This document shows positions 32,485-40,750 of a DNA stretch of 64,000 nt, in pieces. Each line of letters begins with the position of its first letter. Position 1 is the stretch's first letter. The notes beneath the pieces were generated by a model, which made no database searches, was not told where the DNA came from, and was given only the letters and a program-made list of their open reading frames with translations. This DNA comes from Yimella lutea (GTDB lineage: Bacteria > Actinomycetota > Actinomycetes > Actinomycetales > Dermatophilaceae), in NCBI RefSeq assembly GCF_006715095.1, contig NZ_VFMO01000001.1:2418001-2482000 (forward strand), read 5' to 3'. The translations under genes were made by a program, and so were the position numbers.

Positions 32485-32490
32485 ACCGTA
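32485..32490 (-). promoter_or_regulatory. -10 box of a leaderless uvrB transcript (TACGGT)
   Basis: TACGGT on the minus strand ends 6 bases before the uvrB ATG, and there is no ribosome binding site in the upstream 20 bases. No LexA box of the CGAAC-N4-GTTCG type was found nearby. Confidence 0.4.
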
Positions 32491-32633
32491 CGACGCGGCA
32501 CCGACAAGCAGGATGACAACGTCCTGAGCACCGACCTCACCATCCACCTGATGGCCCACCGAGCGTCGCGCGGATGACGGCAGAAGAGCTCGCACCACCC
32601 CCCAAAAACCAAGGCGTACACCGGTTTGCTCGC

Positions 32634-32647
32634 TCCGTTCGAACGGA
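32634..32647. promoter_or_regulatory. perfect 14-bp palindrome TCCGTTCGAACGGA
   Basis: A perfect palindrome in the 222-base divergent region between uvrB and the antiporter gene, 54 bases before the antiporter ATG. Its position suits an operator for one or both genes. It has the reverse orientation of the actinobacterial SOS box core and is not a LexA site. Confidence 0.35.
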
Positions 32648-32677
32648 CGCAGGAGGCATACCTGACAGACTGATCCA

Positions 32678-32704
32678 ATGACCGATCAGCTGCGTCCCGC
32701 ATGA
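32678..32704 (+). CDS. possible 8-residue leader peptide overlapping the antiporter start
   Basis: ATG 32678 reads MTDQLRPA then TGA, which overlaps the antiporter ATG as ATGA. Such a mini-ORF could couple translation to the antiporter, which has no clear Shine-Dalgarno of its own. There is no strong site ahead of the mini-ORF either, so this may be chance. Confidence 0.15.
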   Translation: MTDQLRPA

Positions 32705-34014
32705 GTGCGTCCACCTACATCGCAGCTGCATATCTGATCATCGGAATCGCCCTCTTCGTCGGTCTGCTGCTCCCCCGCATCACGGCCAACCGGGCGATCT
32801 CCAGCCCGATCGTGTTGCTCACGATCGGGCTGGCCGCCGGGATGCTCCCGCTGCCGGACGGCGTGAGTCTGGACCCGATGAAGCACCCCGCGCTGACCGA
32901 ACAGATCACCACGATCACGATCGTCATCGCACTCACCGGCGTGGGCCTGGCCCTCGACCGCCCGTTGCAGCGCAGTCGTGAGACGTGGAAGAGGTGGAAC
33001 AGCACCTGGCGGTTGATCTTCATCGCCATGCCACTGGCGATCGCGGTCACGGCCGTCCTGGGCTGGTGGCTCGCCGGTCTCGTGCCGGGCGCCGCGCTCG
33101 TGCTCGCCGCCGCACTTGCACCCACCGACCCGGTGTTGGCTTCGGACGTTCAGGTCGAAGGTCCGACGGTCGACGTCGACGACGAGGAACGTCTGGACGA
33201 GGACGACGAGATGCGCTTCGCGCTTACGTCCGAGGCCGGCCTGAACGACGGTGCCGCCTTCCCGTTCGTCGTCGCCGGACTCTCCCTGCTCGGGGCGGGG
33301 TCGGTCTGGTCATGGGCGCCGTCCTGGATCGCGTGGGAACTGGTGGGGCGAACGCTCATCGGAGTGTTCGTGGGATGGGTCGTCGGCACGCTGCTCGGCA
33401 AGTTGGCCTTTCGGGCACCGCGAAGCGTCCGATTCGCCGACATCGGTGATCCGCTGCTGATCGTCGCCGCCCCACTGATCGCGTACGGCCTGGGCGAACT
33501 GGTGCACGGCTGGGCCTTTCTTTCGGTCTTCGTGTGCGCGCTGTGCATGCGCGCGAGCGATCGAACGCACGAGTACCACCAACACATGCACGGCGTAATC
33601 GACCGGCTGGAACACCTGTTCACTTTGCTCGTGCTGCTGATGCTGGGGGCCGCACTGACTGACGGGATGTTGGCGCACCTGACCTGGGCCGGGGCGCTCG
33701 TCGGGGTGCTGCTCATCTTCGTCATCCGGCCGGTGACCGCCTGGGTAGCGCTGTGGAGTCCGCACAAGGTCGATCGAGCGGGCGACGGAGTGCTCGGGCC
33801 GCGCGAACGATTGGCTACTGCCTTCCTCGGCGTGCGAGGCATCGGCACGCTCTACTACCTCGCCTACGCGTCCTCGCACGCCAAGGTCGACAACGGGGCC
33901 GAACTCTGGTCGATCGCCGGCTTCACGGTGGCTCTGTCGGTGATCGTGCACGGCATGGCGGCCACGCCGATCGTGCAGTGGCTCGACCGCACGCGGCGCG
34001 CCAAGCCGGCTTAG
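32701..34014 (+). CDS. cation:proton antiporter (CPA1/NhaP-type)
   Basis: Membrane antiporter that exchanges Na+ or K+ for protons. The 437 residues give about 12-13 membrane segments. The paired hydrophobic segment LAPTDPVLASDVQVEGP (about 140-156) holds the TDP motif of the ion site, and EAGLNDGAAFPFVVAGL (about 178-194) the ND motif, both typical of CPA1. An acidic cytoplasmic stretch (DVDDEERLDEDDE) lies between them. No SD is visible; an overlapping mini-ORF lies upstream. Its stop overlaps the convergent coaE stop (34011-34014). Ion specificity cannot be told from sequence. Confidence 0.88.
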   Translation: MSASTYIAAAYLIIGIALFVGLLLPRITANRAISSPIVLLTIGLAAGMLPLPDGVSLDPMKHPALTEQITTITIVIALTGVGLALDRPLQRSRETWKRWNSTWRLIFIAMPLAIAVTAVLGWWLAGLVPGAALVLAAALAPTDPVLASDVQVEGPTVDVDDEERLDEDDEMRFALTSEAGLNDGAAFPFVVAGLSLLGAGSVWSWAPSWIAWELVGRTLIGVFVGWVVGTLLGKLAFRAPRSVRFADIGDPLLIVAAPLIAYGLGELVHGWAFLSVFVCALCMRASDRTHEYHQHMHGVIDRLEHLFTLLVLLMLGAALTDGMLAHLTWAGALVGVLLIFVIRPVTAWVALWSPHKVDRAGDGVLGPRERLATAFLGVRGIGTLYYLAYASSHAKVDNGAELWSIAGFTVALSVIVHGMAATPIVQWLDRTRRAKPA

Positions 34015-35228
34015 CCGGGCATCGTCCATCCGGACGTCTGCGCCCACGCCCGCGCCTTCGGCAGTGCTTCGGCGAACCACGGCTCCTTGGCCTGGACGTA
34101 GTCCTGCTTGGTCTCCTGCGTGCCGCCTGGGTGTTCAGCGGCCACGGCTCGCTTCATCTCGGCGTACGCGTCCCGCTCCTCGTCGTTCGCGCGAAGCCAG
34201 TCACGGAACTGCAAGGCCGCCGTCGCAGCAGGACCGCCGTTGGTCCTGATATGGACGTGCACGACCTGCGCCGGGTCGGCGCCGTTGGCGTAGAACTTGC
34301 GCCACTGCTCGGGATCCGGCGCCCACGGTTGGGGCGCATCGTGGTTCGAACGCACCTCGACGACGCCTGCTCCCCAGAGTGCTCCAACGAACGAATCGCT
34401 CTGTGCCACAGCAAGATCCGGCACCTGGATCTGAAGATCGATGACGTCCTTCGCGGCCAGCCCGGGCACCGACGTCGACCCGATGTGATCGACCTGCACC
34501 TCGCTCATCCCTGCTGCCGAAAGTTGGTGCGCGAGGCGGGCGCACCAGCGGCGCCCCTGCTCGGCCCATTCGGGATCCGGTTCGCGGATGGTGACGCTGT
34601 CCGGACGCCGCACGCCGCGTACGGCGGTGAGGTTGTCTGCGTAGGGCCGAATCCGGTTCTCCCACAGCGAATTCACGGTCGTGTGCAGCTCCTCGGGGGA
34701 ACCGGAGTTGTCGAGCAACACGTCCGCCGCCGCGCGACGCTGCGCATCGGTGGCCTGCGCGTCGACCCGGGCTTGCGCGTCCTCGCGATTCATCCCACGC
34801 TGCTCCACCAGCCGGTCCAGTCGGACCTCCTCGGGCACGTCGACGATCACCATCAGGTGATAGCCGTCCGTCTGACCGAGTTCGACCAACAGCGGCATAT
34901 CGTGGACGACCACCGCATCCGCCGGCGCTCGGGCGAACAGCTCGGCGGTCCGTTCCGCGATGAGCGGGTGCGTGATGGCCTCCAGGGCTCGACGCCGTTC
35001 GCTGTCGGCGAACACGATCGCGCCGAGCGCAGGACGGTCGAGTACCCCGTCCGCAGTGATGACTTCGTCCCCGAACTCTTCACGGATCAGGCCCAGCCCC
35101 GGTGTCCCCGGCTCGACCACCTCGCGAGCGATCGCGTCGGCGTCGACGATCACGGCACCATGTTCCGCGAGCAGTTTCGACACCGTCGATTTACCCGATC
35201 CGATCCCGCCGGTCAGCCCGATTCGCAT
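34011..35228 (-). CDS. coaE: dephospho-CoA kinase fused to a GrpB/UPF0157 domain
   Basis: Residues 1 to about 200 are dephospho-CoA kinase, the last step of coenzyme A synthesis: P-loop GLTGGIGSGKSTVSKLL (about 4-20), DADAIAREVV and the lid-region LVEQRGMNREDAQAR. Residues about 215-400 are a GrpB/UPF0157 nucleotidyltransferase-like domain (VDHIGSTSVPGLAAKDVIDLQ and EWRKFYANGADP-type segments). This fusion is known in mycobacteria (Rv1631) and other actinobacteria, where the second domain helps folding of the kinase; its own activity is unknown. The 405-residue length is normal for the fused type. ATG 35228. It is divergent from the SDR gene, with 42 bases between. Confidence 0.93.
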   Translation of the reverse strand: MRIGLTGGIGSGKSTVSKLLAEHGAVIVDADAIAREVVEPGTPGLGLIREEFGDEVITADGVLDRPALGAIVFADSERRRALEAITHPLIAERTAELFARAPADAVVVHDMPLLVELGQTDGYHLMVIVDVPEEVRLDRLVEQRGMNREDAQARVDAQATDAQRRAAADVLLDNSGSPEELHTTVNSLWENRIRPYADNLTAVRGVRRPDSVTIREPDPEWAEQGRRWCARLAHQLSAAGMSEVQVDHIGSTSVPGLAAKDVIDLQIQVPDLAVAQSDSFVGALWGAGVVEVRSNHDAPQPWAPDPEQWRKFYANGADPAQVVHVHIRTNGGPAATAALQFRDWLRANDEERDAYAEMKRAVAAEHPGGTQETKQDYVQAKEPWFAEALPKARAWAQTSGWTMPG

Positions 35229-35258
35229 GGGCCGAGGTTATCGACGCTGTTCAGGTTC

Positions 35259-35264
35259 TAGGTT
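35259..35264 (+). promoter_or_regulatory. -10 box of a leaderless SDR transcript (TAGGTT)
   Basis: TAGGTT ends 6 bases before ATG 35271 and no SD is present. With uvrB and the GH15 gene it makes three leaderless-type promoters within 10 kb. Confidence 0.4.
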
Positions 35265-35270
35265 GGTGGC

Positions 35271-36032
35271 ATGACTTCTGGCTCGTCTCGACGCATCGTC
35301 ATCACCGGTGGAGGCACCGGCATCGGCAAGGCCATCGCGCAGCGCTTCCTGCAGGAGGATCCCGACCTCGTGCTCGTCGGACGCCGCGCAGAACCTCTGG
35401 ACGCGGCCGCAGCCGAACTGCGATCTGCCGCACCCAAAGCGCGCATCGCGACCCGCACCTGCGATCTGACTGTTCCCGAACAGGTCGAGCAGCTCGCGGA
35501 CGAACTGAAGACCGGAGCACCGATCGGCGTGCTGGTCGCGAACGCCGGCGGCAACTACGGGCTCGGCGCGAAGACCCTCACCGAGACCGCACAGGCGTGG
35601 CGGGCCGACTTCGACGGCAACGTCCTTTCCGCCGTCCTGATCACCCAAGCGCTCCTCGACCACATGCCGCGTCCAGGGGGACGGATCATCGCGATGAGTT
35701 CCATTGCCGCACTTCGAGGTTCGGGTGCGTACGGCGCTGCCAAGGCCGCTGTCAACGCCTGGGTGCTGAGCCTGGCGGCGCAGGTCGCAGCCGACGGAAT
35801 CACCGTGAACTCGGTCGCGCCCGGGTTCGTTCCCGGAACGCCGTTCTGGGCCGGACGCATCGCCCGCGATCCCGACATCGTGCAGAACCGCACCGCCCCG
35901 ATCCCGATGAGGCGCCCGGGAACTCCCGAGGAGGTGGCCGAGGCTGTCGCCTACCTGGCCTCCCCCAACTCCGGGTGGACCACGGGACAGATCCTCCAGG
36001 TCAACGGCGGCACCCTCTTCGGCCGCGGCTGA
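35271..36032 (+). CDS. SDR-family oxidoreductase
   Basis: Classical short-chain dehydrogenase/reductase. The 253 residues contain the NAD(P) loop TGGGTGIGKAIAQ (about 11-23), NAGG near residue 88, the catalytic Ser in AMSSIAALRG (about 143) and the YxxxK pair in GAYGAAKAAV (about 153-162). The C-terminus TTGQILQVNGGTLFGRG closes the fold as in 3-oxoacyl-ACP reductase-like members. An Arg after the second strand (VGRRAEPL) suggests NADP preference. The substrate is unknown and neighbours do not help. Confidence 0.88.
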   Translation: MTSGSSRRIVITGGGTGIGKAIAQRFLQEDPDLVLVGRRAEPLDAAAAELRSAAPKARIATRTCDLTVPEQVEQLADELKTGAPIGVLVANAGGNYGLGAKTLTETAQAWRADFDGNVLSAVLITQALLDHMPRPGGRIIAMSSIAALRGSGAYGAAKAAVNAWVLSLAAQVAADGITVNSVAPGFVPGTPFWAGRIARDPDIVQNRTAPIPMRRPGTPEEVAEAVAYLASPNSGWTTGQILQVNGGTLFGRG

Positions 36033-36140
36033 CCCCGAAAGTCCGCAGGACGCGGGTAAGCGCCGCCATCGCGCGGACACCCGCCATCGACTGTCCGCGA
36101 AACTCGCGGGTCAGCTCGACAAGGTTGCGGACTTTCGGGG
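36033..36140. repeat. 108-bp element bounded by a perfect 15-bp inverted repeat
   Basis: CCCCGAAAGTCCGCA (36033-36047) and TGCGGACTTTCGGGG (36126-36140) are perfect complements. Inside are a direct pair GTCCGC...GCGGGT-x-AGC (about 36041-36060 and 36092-36114) and an inverted pair GCGGACA / TGTCCGC. It starts directly after the SDR stop and ends 5 bases before the rpsA terminator. It has no coding frame. It could be a repetitive extragenic palindrome, a MITE remnant or an RNA structure. Confidence 0.6.
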
Positions 36141-36145
36141 AAGGC

Positions 36146-36180
36146 GAAGGCCCGCCCACCGAAACGGTGAGCGGGCCTTC
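36146..36180 (-). terminator. rpsA terminator hairpin
   Basis: GAAGGCCCGC (36146-36155) pairs with GCGGGCCTTC (36171-36180). CACCG and CGGTG inside extend the stem to a 3-base AAA loop. It lies 24 bases downstream of the rpsA stop on the minus strand. Confidence 0.88.
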
Positions 36181-36204
36181 GTGGCTTCCAGCTGTTGATC
36201 AGCC

Positions 36205-37659
36205 TCAGTTGCCGGTGAGCTTCTCGCGCAGAGCAGCAAGTGCTTCGTCCGAAGCAAGCGTGCCCTCGGCCGGAACCTCGGCCTGCTCGCCACCGGAGGA
36301 GTACGAGGTCGGCGCGGTCTGCGCGGTGGCGACAGCCTCCGCGTCGGCCTTGCGTGCAGCCTCGATCTGAGCCTGGTGAGCCTCGTAGCGAGCGTGGGCG
36401 TCGGCGTACTGCGCCTCCCAGGTCTCGCGCTGGCTCTCGTAGCCCTCGAGCCACTCGTTGGTCTCCGGGTCGAAGCCCTCGGGGTACTTGTAGTTGCCCT
36501 GGTCGTCGTACTCGGCGGCCATGCCGTACAGCGTCGGGTCGAAGTCGTTCGCACCGGCGGCGTCGTCGTTGGCCTGCTTGAGCGACAGCGAGATGCGGCG
36601 GCGCTCCAGGTCGACGTCGATGACCTTGACGAACAACTCGGTGCCGACGGTGACGACCTGCTCCGGCAGCTCCACGTGGCGCTCGGCCAGCTCGGAGATG
36701 TGGACCAGACCCTCGATGCCGTCCTCGACGCGCACGAACGCACCGAACGGAACGAGCTTGGTGACCTTGCCCGGGACGACCTGACCGATTGCGTGGGTGC
36801 GGGCGAAGTGCTGCCACGGGTCTTCCTGGGTCGCCTTCAGCGACAGCGAGACGCGCTCGCGGTCCATGTCGACGTCGAGCACCTCGACGGTGACTTCCTG
36901 ACCGACCTCGACAACCTCGGACGGGTGGTCGATGTGCTTCCAGGACAGTTCCGAGACGTGCACCAGACCGTCGACGCCACCGAGGTCGACGAACGCACCG
37001 AAGTTGACGATCGAGGACACGACGCCCGAGCGGACCTGGCCCTTCTGCAGCTCCTTGAGGAACGTGGTGCGGACCTCGGACTGGGTCTGCTCCAGCCAGG
37101 CGCGGCGCGACAGAACGACGTTGTTGCGGTTCTTGTCGAGCTCGATGATCTTGGCCTCGACCTCCTTGCCGACGTACGGCTGCAGGTCGCGGACACGACG
37201 CATCTCGACCAGCGAGGCGGGCAGGAAGCCGCGCAGGCCGATGTCGAGGATGAGGCCACCCTTGACGACCTCGATGACGGTACCGGTGACGACGCCGTCC
37301 TCTTCCTTGATCTTCTCGATCGTGCCCCAGGCGCGCTCGTACTGCGCACGCTTCTTGGACAGGATCAGACGGCCCTCCTTGTCCTCCTTCTGGAGAACGA
37401 GAGCCTCGACCTCATCGCCCACGGAAACGACCTCGGTCGGGTCGACGTCGTGCTTGATGGAGAGTTCGCGCGAGGGAATGACGCCCTCGGTCTTGTAACC
37501 GATGTCGAGGAGAACCTCGTCACGGTCGACCTTGACGATGACACCTTCGACGATGTCGCCGTCATTGAAGTGCTTGATCGTCGCGTCGATCGCGGCGAGC
37601 AGCTCCTCCTCGGATCCGATGTCGTTGATCGCGATCTGGGAGGTGGTGGCGGTAGTCAT
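36205..37659 (-). CDS. rpsA: 30S ribosomal protein S1
   Basis: RNA-binding ribosomal protein that helps mRNA bind the 30S subunit. From ATG 37659 it has 484 residues with four S1 repeats (about 33-105, 122-188, 207-277 and 294-364; FGAFVDLGGVDGLVHVSELS and FGAFVRVEDGIEGLVHISEL are typical cores). Actinobacterial S1 has four, against six in E. coli. After about residue 395 comes an Ala/Glu-rich tail ending ALREKLTGN. The start was set by the family N-terminus MTTATTSQIAINDIGS; the longer frame from 37716 reads upstream noncoding sequence. The SD is weak (AAAGG at 12 bases). Confidence 0.97.
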   Translation of the reverse strand: MTTATTSQIAINDIGSEEELLAAIDATIKHFNDGDIVEGVIVKVDRDEVLLDIGYKTEGVIPSRELSIKHDVDPTEVVSVGDEVEALVLQKEDKEGRLILSKKRAQYERAWGTIEKIKEEDGVVTGTVIEVVKGGLILDIGLRGFLPASLVEMRRVRDLQPYVGKEVEAKIIELDKNRNNVVLSRRAWLEQTQSEVRTTFLKELQKGQVRSGVVSSIVNFGAFVDLGGVDGLVHVSELSWKHIDHPSEVVEVGQEVTVEVLDVDMDRERVSLSLKATQEDPWQHFARTHAIGQVVPGKVTKLVPFGAFVRVEDGIEGLVHISELAERHVELPEQVVTVGTELFVKVIDVDLERRRISLSLKQANDDAAGANDFDPTLYGMAAEYDDQGNYKYPEGFDPETNEWLEGYESQRETWEAQYADAHARYEAHQAQIEAARKADAEAVATAQTAPTSYSSGGEQAEVPAEGTLASDEALAALREKLTGN

Positions 37660-37823
37660 GTAGTAGGAAACCTTTGGTGGACGGTTGAGTTGGACAATGA
37701 TTGGATCCCTGGCCACTCACCGAGGCGAGCGAACAGGTCGAGCACGCACAAGAAAGTGCACCTCTACCCTACCGGCTGTGCAAGAAGTGGGCAAAACCAC
37801 AGATTTCGACTCCGAAAGGACCC

Positions 37824-38684
37824 ATGAGCAGCAACGACCCGACCGACGACCGGACCAACACAGACGACGCTACGACGTCCGAGGCGGCGGGCCGCGACGG
37901 CACCCGGACGGTCGATGACCGGGAGAGCGCCCGCGCCCAACGTGCCTGGTGGGACGGCGAAGCGGACGACTACTACCGCGAGCACGGGGCCTTCCTGCGC
38001 GACGAACACCTCGTCTGGGGACCGGAGGGCTGGACCGAGGAGGAACTTCGGATCATCGGTCCCGTGGACGGGCTCGACGTCCTGGAGTTCGGGGCCGGCG
38101 CCGCGCAGGGCGGGCGGTGGATGCACGACCAGGGCGCCCGCGTCGTGGCCTCTGACATCTCTGCGGGCATGCTCGAGGTCGGCCGCCGGATCGACGAACG
38201 TCAGGAGCGCGCACTCCCCCTCGTCCAGGCCGATGCGGCTCGACTTCCCTTCGCGGACGCGTCCTTCGACCTGGCGTTCTCCGCCTACGGCGCGGTGCCG
38301 TTCATCAGCGACACCGCCGCGCTCATGGTCGAACTGGCGCGCGTGCTGCGGCCCGGCGGCCGACTGGTGTTCTCCACCACGCACCCGACCCGCTGGGCCT
38401 TCCCCGACGTCCCGGACGAGGCCGGCCTGGTCGCGCAGTACGACTACTTCGACACCGCGCCGTACGTCGAGCGTGCCGGCGGCCTGGTGACCTATGTCGA
38501 ACACCACCGCACCTTGGGCGGACGGATACGTGAACTGGTCGCCGCCGGCCTCCAGGTGCAGGACGTGGTCGAACCCACCTGGCCGGAACGCAACGATCAG
38601 AACTGGGGTGGATGGAGCCCCACCCGTGGACGCGTCATCCCGGGCACCGCGATCTACGTCGCGAAGAAGGCCGGGACCGCCTGA
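37824..38684 (+). CDS. class I SAM-dependent methyltransferase
   Basis: Small-molecule methyltransferase of unknown substrate. From ATG 37824 (GAAAGGA at 6 bases) it has 286 residues. A charged, poorly conserved N-terminus of about 35 residues precedes RAWWDGEADDYYREHG, followed by the SAM-binding motif I VLEFGAGAAQGG (about 91-102), motif II VVASDISAG, ADAARLPFADASFDLAFS (motif III-IV region) and VLRPGGRLVFSTTHP. This layout matches the Methyltransf_11 family common next to rpsA in actinobacteria. It faces the epimerase gene convergently across 34 bases with no hairpin. Confidence 0.87.
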   Translation: MSSNDPTDDRTNTDDATTSEAAGRDGTRTVDDRESARAQRAWWDGEADDYYREHGAFLRDEHLVWGPEGWTEEELRIIGPVDGLDVLEFGAGAAQGGRWMHDQGARVVASDISAGMLEVGRRIDERQERALPLVQADAARLPFADASFDLAFSAYGAVPFISDTAALMVELARVLRPGGRLVFSTTHPTRWAFPDVPDEAGLVAQYDYFDTAPYVERAGGLVTYVEHHRTLGGRIRELVAAGLQVQDVVEPTWPERNDQNWGGWSPTRGRVIPGTAIYVAKKAGTA

Positions 38685-38718
38685 CGCACAAGAGATCCGG
38701 CCTTCGACGAGGTGAGAC

Positions 38719-39726
38719 TCAGCGAACGGGTCGCGGCACCGTGTGACCGGTGGCGATGATCTCCTCGGTCGCCTCCGGCGACAACGGCGGCACTTCACCG
38801 TCGTGTCCGCGGAACCAGGCGATGGTGCGGTGCAGGGCGTCCTCGATCGGGACGATCGGCGCCCAGCCGAGCTCGCGCTGGGCGATCGTCGTGTCCGGAC
38901 GGCGCACCGTGGGATCGTCCACCGGACGGTCGATGTGCACGATCGGCGAATCCGAGCCGACCAGCCGGACGATCCACTGTGCGAGGTCGAGCATCGAGAT
39001 CTCGTGCGGGTTGCCGATGTTGATCGGGCCGCTGTGATCGCTCGCCGCCATTGCGAGGATGCCCGCGACGAGGTCGTCGACGTAACAGATCGAACGAGTC
39101 TGCAGACCGTGGCCGGCGACAGTGACTGGCTCCCCCATCAGCGCTTGGCGGATGAAGTTCGGGATGGCACGCCCGTCGTTCGGACGCATCCGCGGGCCGA
39201 AGGTGTTGAAGATTCGGACGATGCCGGTGTCGACCCCGTACGCCTGCCGGTAGGCCAGCGTGAGCGCTTCACCGAAACGCTTCGCCTCGTCGTACACGCC
39301 GCGCGGACCGACCGGGTTCACATTGCCCCAGTACGACTCCGGCTGCGGGTGCACCAGCGGGTCGCCGTACACCTCGGAGGTCGAAGCGACGACGAACCGC
39401 GCGTCCTTGGCATGTGCGAGATCGAGCGCGTGGGTGGTGCCCTGCGAGCCGACCTGCAAGGTCTCGATCGGCATCCGCAGGTAGTCCACGGGGGACGCTG
39501 GGCTGGCGAAGTGCAGCACCAGGTCCACGTCGCCCTCGATGCGCAACCCCTCGGTGACATCGGCCTGCACGAGCCGGAACCGTCCGGTGTCGTGCAGGTG
39601 CGCGACGTTGTCCGGGCTGCCGGTGCAGAAGTTGTCGACGGCGACGACCGTATGCCCCTGTCGAAGCAGGGTCTCGCACAGGTGCGAGCCGAGGAATCCG
39701 GCCCCGCCGGTGACGACAGCCCTCAT
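38719..39726 (-). CDS. NAD-dependent epimerase/decarboxylase, UDP-glucuronate decarboxylase (UXS)-like
   Basis: Extended SDR acting on a nucleotide sugar. The 335 residues contain the NAD loop TGGAGFLGSHLCETL (about 7-21), the decarboxylase-type block HFASPASPVDYLRMP (about 72-86), STSEVYGDPLVHPQPESYWG (about 114-133) with its active-site Thr/Ser and Glu, the catalytic YDEAKR, and FNTFGPRMRPNDGRAIPNFI. These blocks are closest to UXS, which makes UDP-xylose from UDP-glucuronate. A 4-epimerase or a role on a heptose nucleotide cannot be excluded. It is the last gene of hddA-gmhA-gmhB-DUF3068-UXS, starting 1 base after the DUF3068 stop. Confidence 0.85.
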   Translation of the reverse strand: MRAVVTGGAGFLGSHLCETLLRQGHTVVAVDNFCTGSPDNVAHLHDTGRFRLVQADVTEGLRIEGDVDLVLHFASPASPVDYLRMPIETLQVGSQGTTHALDLAHAKDARFVVASTSEVYGDPLVHPQPESYWGNVNPVGPRGVYDEAKRFGEALTLAYRQAYGVDTGIVRIFNTFGPRMRPNDGRAIPNFIRQALMGEPVTVAGHGLQTRSICYVDDLVAGILAMAASDHSGPINIGNPHEISMLDLAQWIVRLVGSDSPIVHIDRPVDDPTVRRPDTTIAQRELGWAPIVPIEDALHRTIAWFRGHDGEVPPLSPEATEEIIATGHTVPRPVR

Positions 39727-39727
39727 G

Positions 39728-40690
39728 TCAGTGGCGCGGTTGGCGCCGGCTCTTGCTCATGACGGCCATGATCGCGCCGAGAACCAGCAGGATCAGACCG
39801 AGCGGCATCAGCACCCACGGAGCTACCGAGAGGGCGTTCAGCGACTTGCCCTTGCTGCTGTAGTCGTCGACGTTCTTCTTGATCGTGTCGTCGGTGAACA
39901 CCGAGGTGGTGTCCATGACGGTGATCGGCTCGCGGTTGGGCACCGTGAGCTTCTGCACCTGGTGCTGCTCCATCTTCATGAACACGCCGGTGATCGGGTC
40001 GGCCCACACGGTGATTTGGTTGCCGTACGAGCGGTCGGCGTTCTGGGCCGGCGACTCCTTCGGCAGACCGAAGAGCGATCCGGGAACTTCCTGCTTGGTG
40101 AAGACGGTGTCGGGAATGACGACCTGGAACTTGTAGGTCTCCATGTCGCGGACCTTCTCCTCGCCCTTGAACTCCAGGTTCACCGGCTTGGCCAGCGTGG
40201 TGTCGAAGTAGGGGTAGGTCTTCTTCTCGACGTTGAACGGCAGCTTGATCGTGTAGGAGCCCTGGTAGTCGACCTTCTCACCGTTCAGCTCGGTGCCGTC
40301 CCACTTCAGCGTCTTACCGGTCTTGCGGTCGATCGCGTACCGCTGGACCGTCGCCGAGATCGGCGGGTTCTTGGTCTTGTCGCCCTGCTGCTTCTTGGCG
40401 TTCTCGACGCTGTCGGTGTACTGCCACTGGTTGAGCACCAGCGCGTCGTCCGAGATGCCCTTCGCCGCCTTCTCGTCGGCGACGACCGTCGCGGTCGTCT
40501 GGATCGGCGAGTCCTTCTTGAAGGACAGCGAGGCGACGTCGAGGAAGTTCGCCTTCTCGTCGACGAGGGTCTGCGACGTGTTCTGGTCCTTCGGGATCAC
40601 CGCAAGTCGCGGGTACGCGTAGAACTTCAAGAGCAGAGCGAGGGTCAGGAAAAAGGCTCCGAACCCGATGACGATGGCGGATTTCCGCAC
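39728..40690 (-). CDS. DUF3068 (PorA-family) envelope protein
   Basis: Actinobacterial envelope protein with an N-terminal membrane segment (about 5-25), a large extracytoplasmic domain of about 260 residues and a C-terminal membrane segment (LGLILLVLGAIMAVM) with a basic end (SKSRRQ). In Corynebacterineae the homologue (Rv0227c, MSMEG_0317, NCgl2759 type) is, from memory of published work, needed for lipomannan maturation and lipoarabinomannan synthesis. The GTG start at 40690 has GGGAGG upstream. It sits between heptose-sugar genes and a UXS-like gene. Its molecular activity is unknown. Confidence 0.88.
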   Translation of the reverse strand: MRKSAIVIGFGAFFLTLALLLKFYAYPRLAVIPKDQNTSQTLVDEKANFLDVASLSFKKDSPIQTTATVVADEKAAKGISDDALVLNQWQYTDSVENAKKQQGDKTKNPPISATVQRYAIDRKTGKTLKWDGTELNGEKVDYQGSYTIKLPFNVEKKTYPYFDTTLAKPVNLEFKGEEKVRDMETYKFQVVIPDTVFTKQEVPGSLFGLPKESPAQNADRSYGNQITVWADPITGVFMKMEQHQVQKLTVPNREPITVMDTTSVFTDDTIKKNVDDYSSKGKSLNALSVAPWVLMPLGLILLVLGAIMAVMSKSRRQPRH

Positions 40691-40750
40691 GCTGGCCTCC
40701 CAGTGGTGAGCAAGGTCTACCGGAGAGTAGCAGCTTGGATGCGGCGTAGG

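Noticed and set aside
32634..32647. LexA/SOS box for uvrB
   Set aside because: The palindrome has GTTCGAAC at its centre, whereas the actinobacterial SOS box is CGAAC-N4-GTTCG. Spacing and orientation do not fit.
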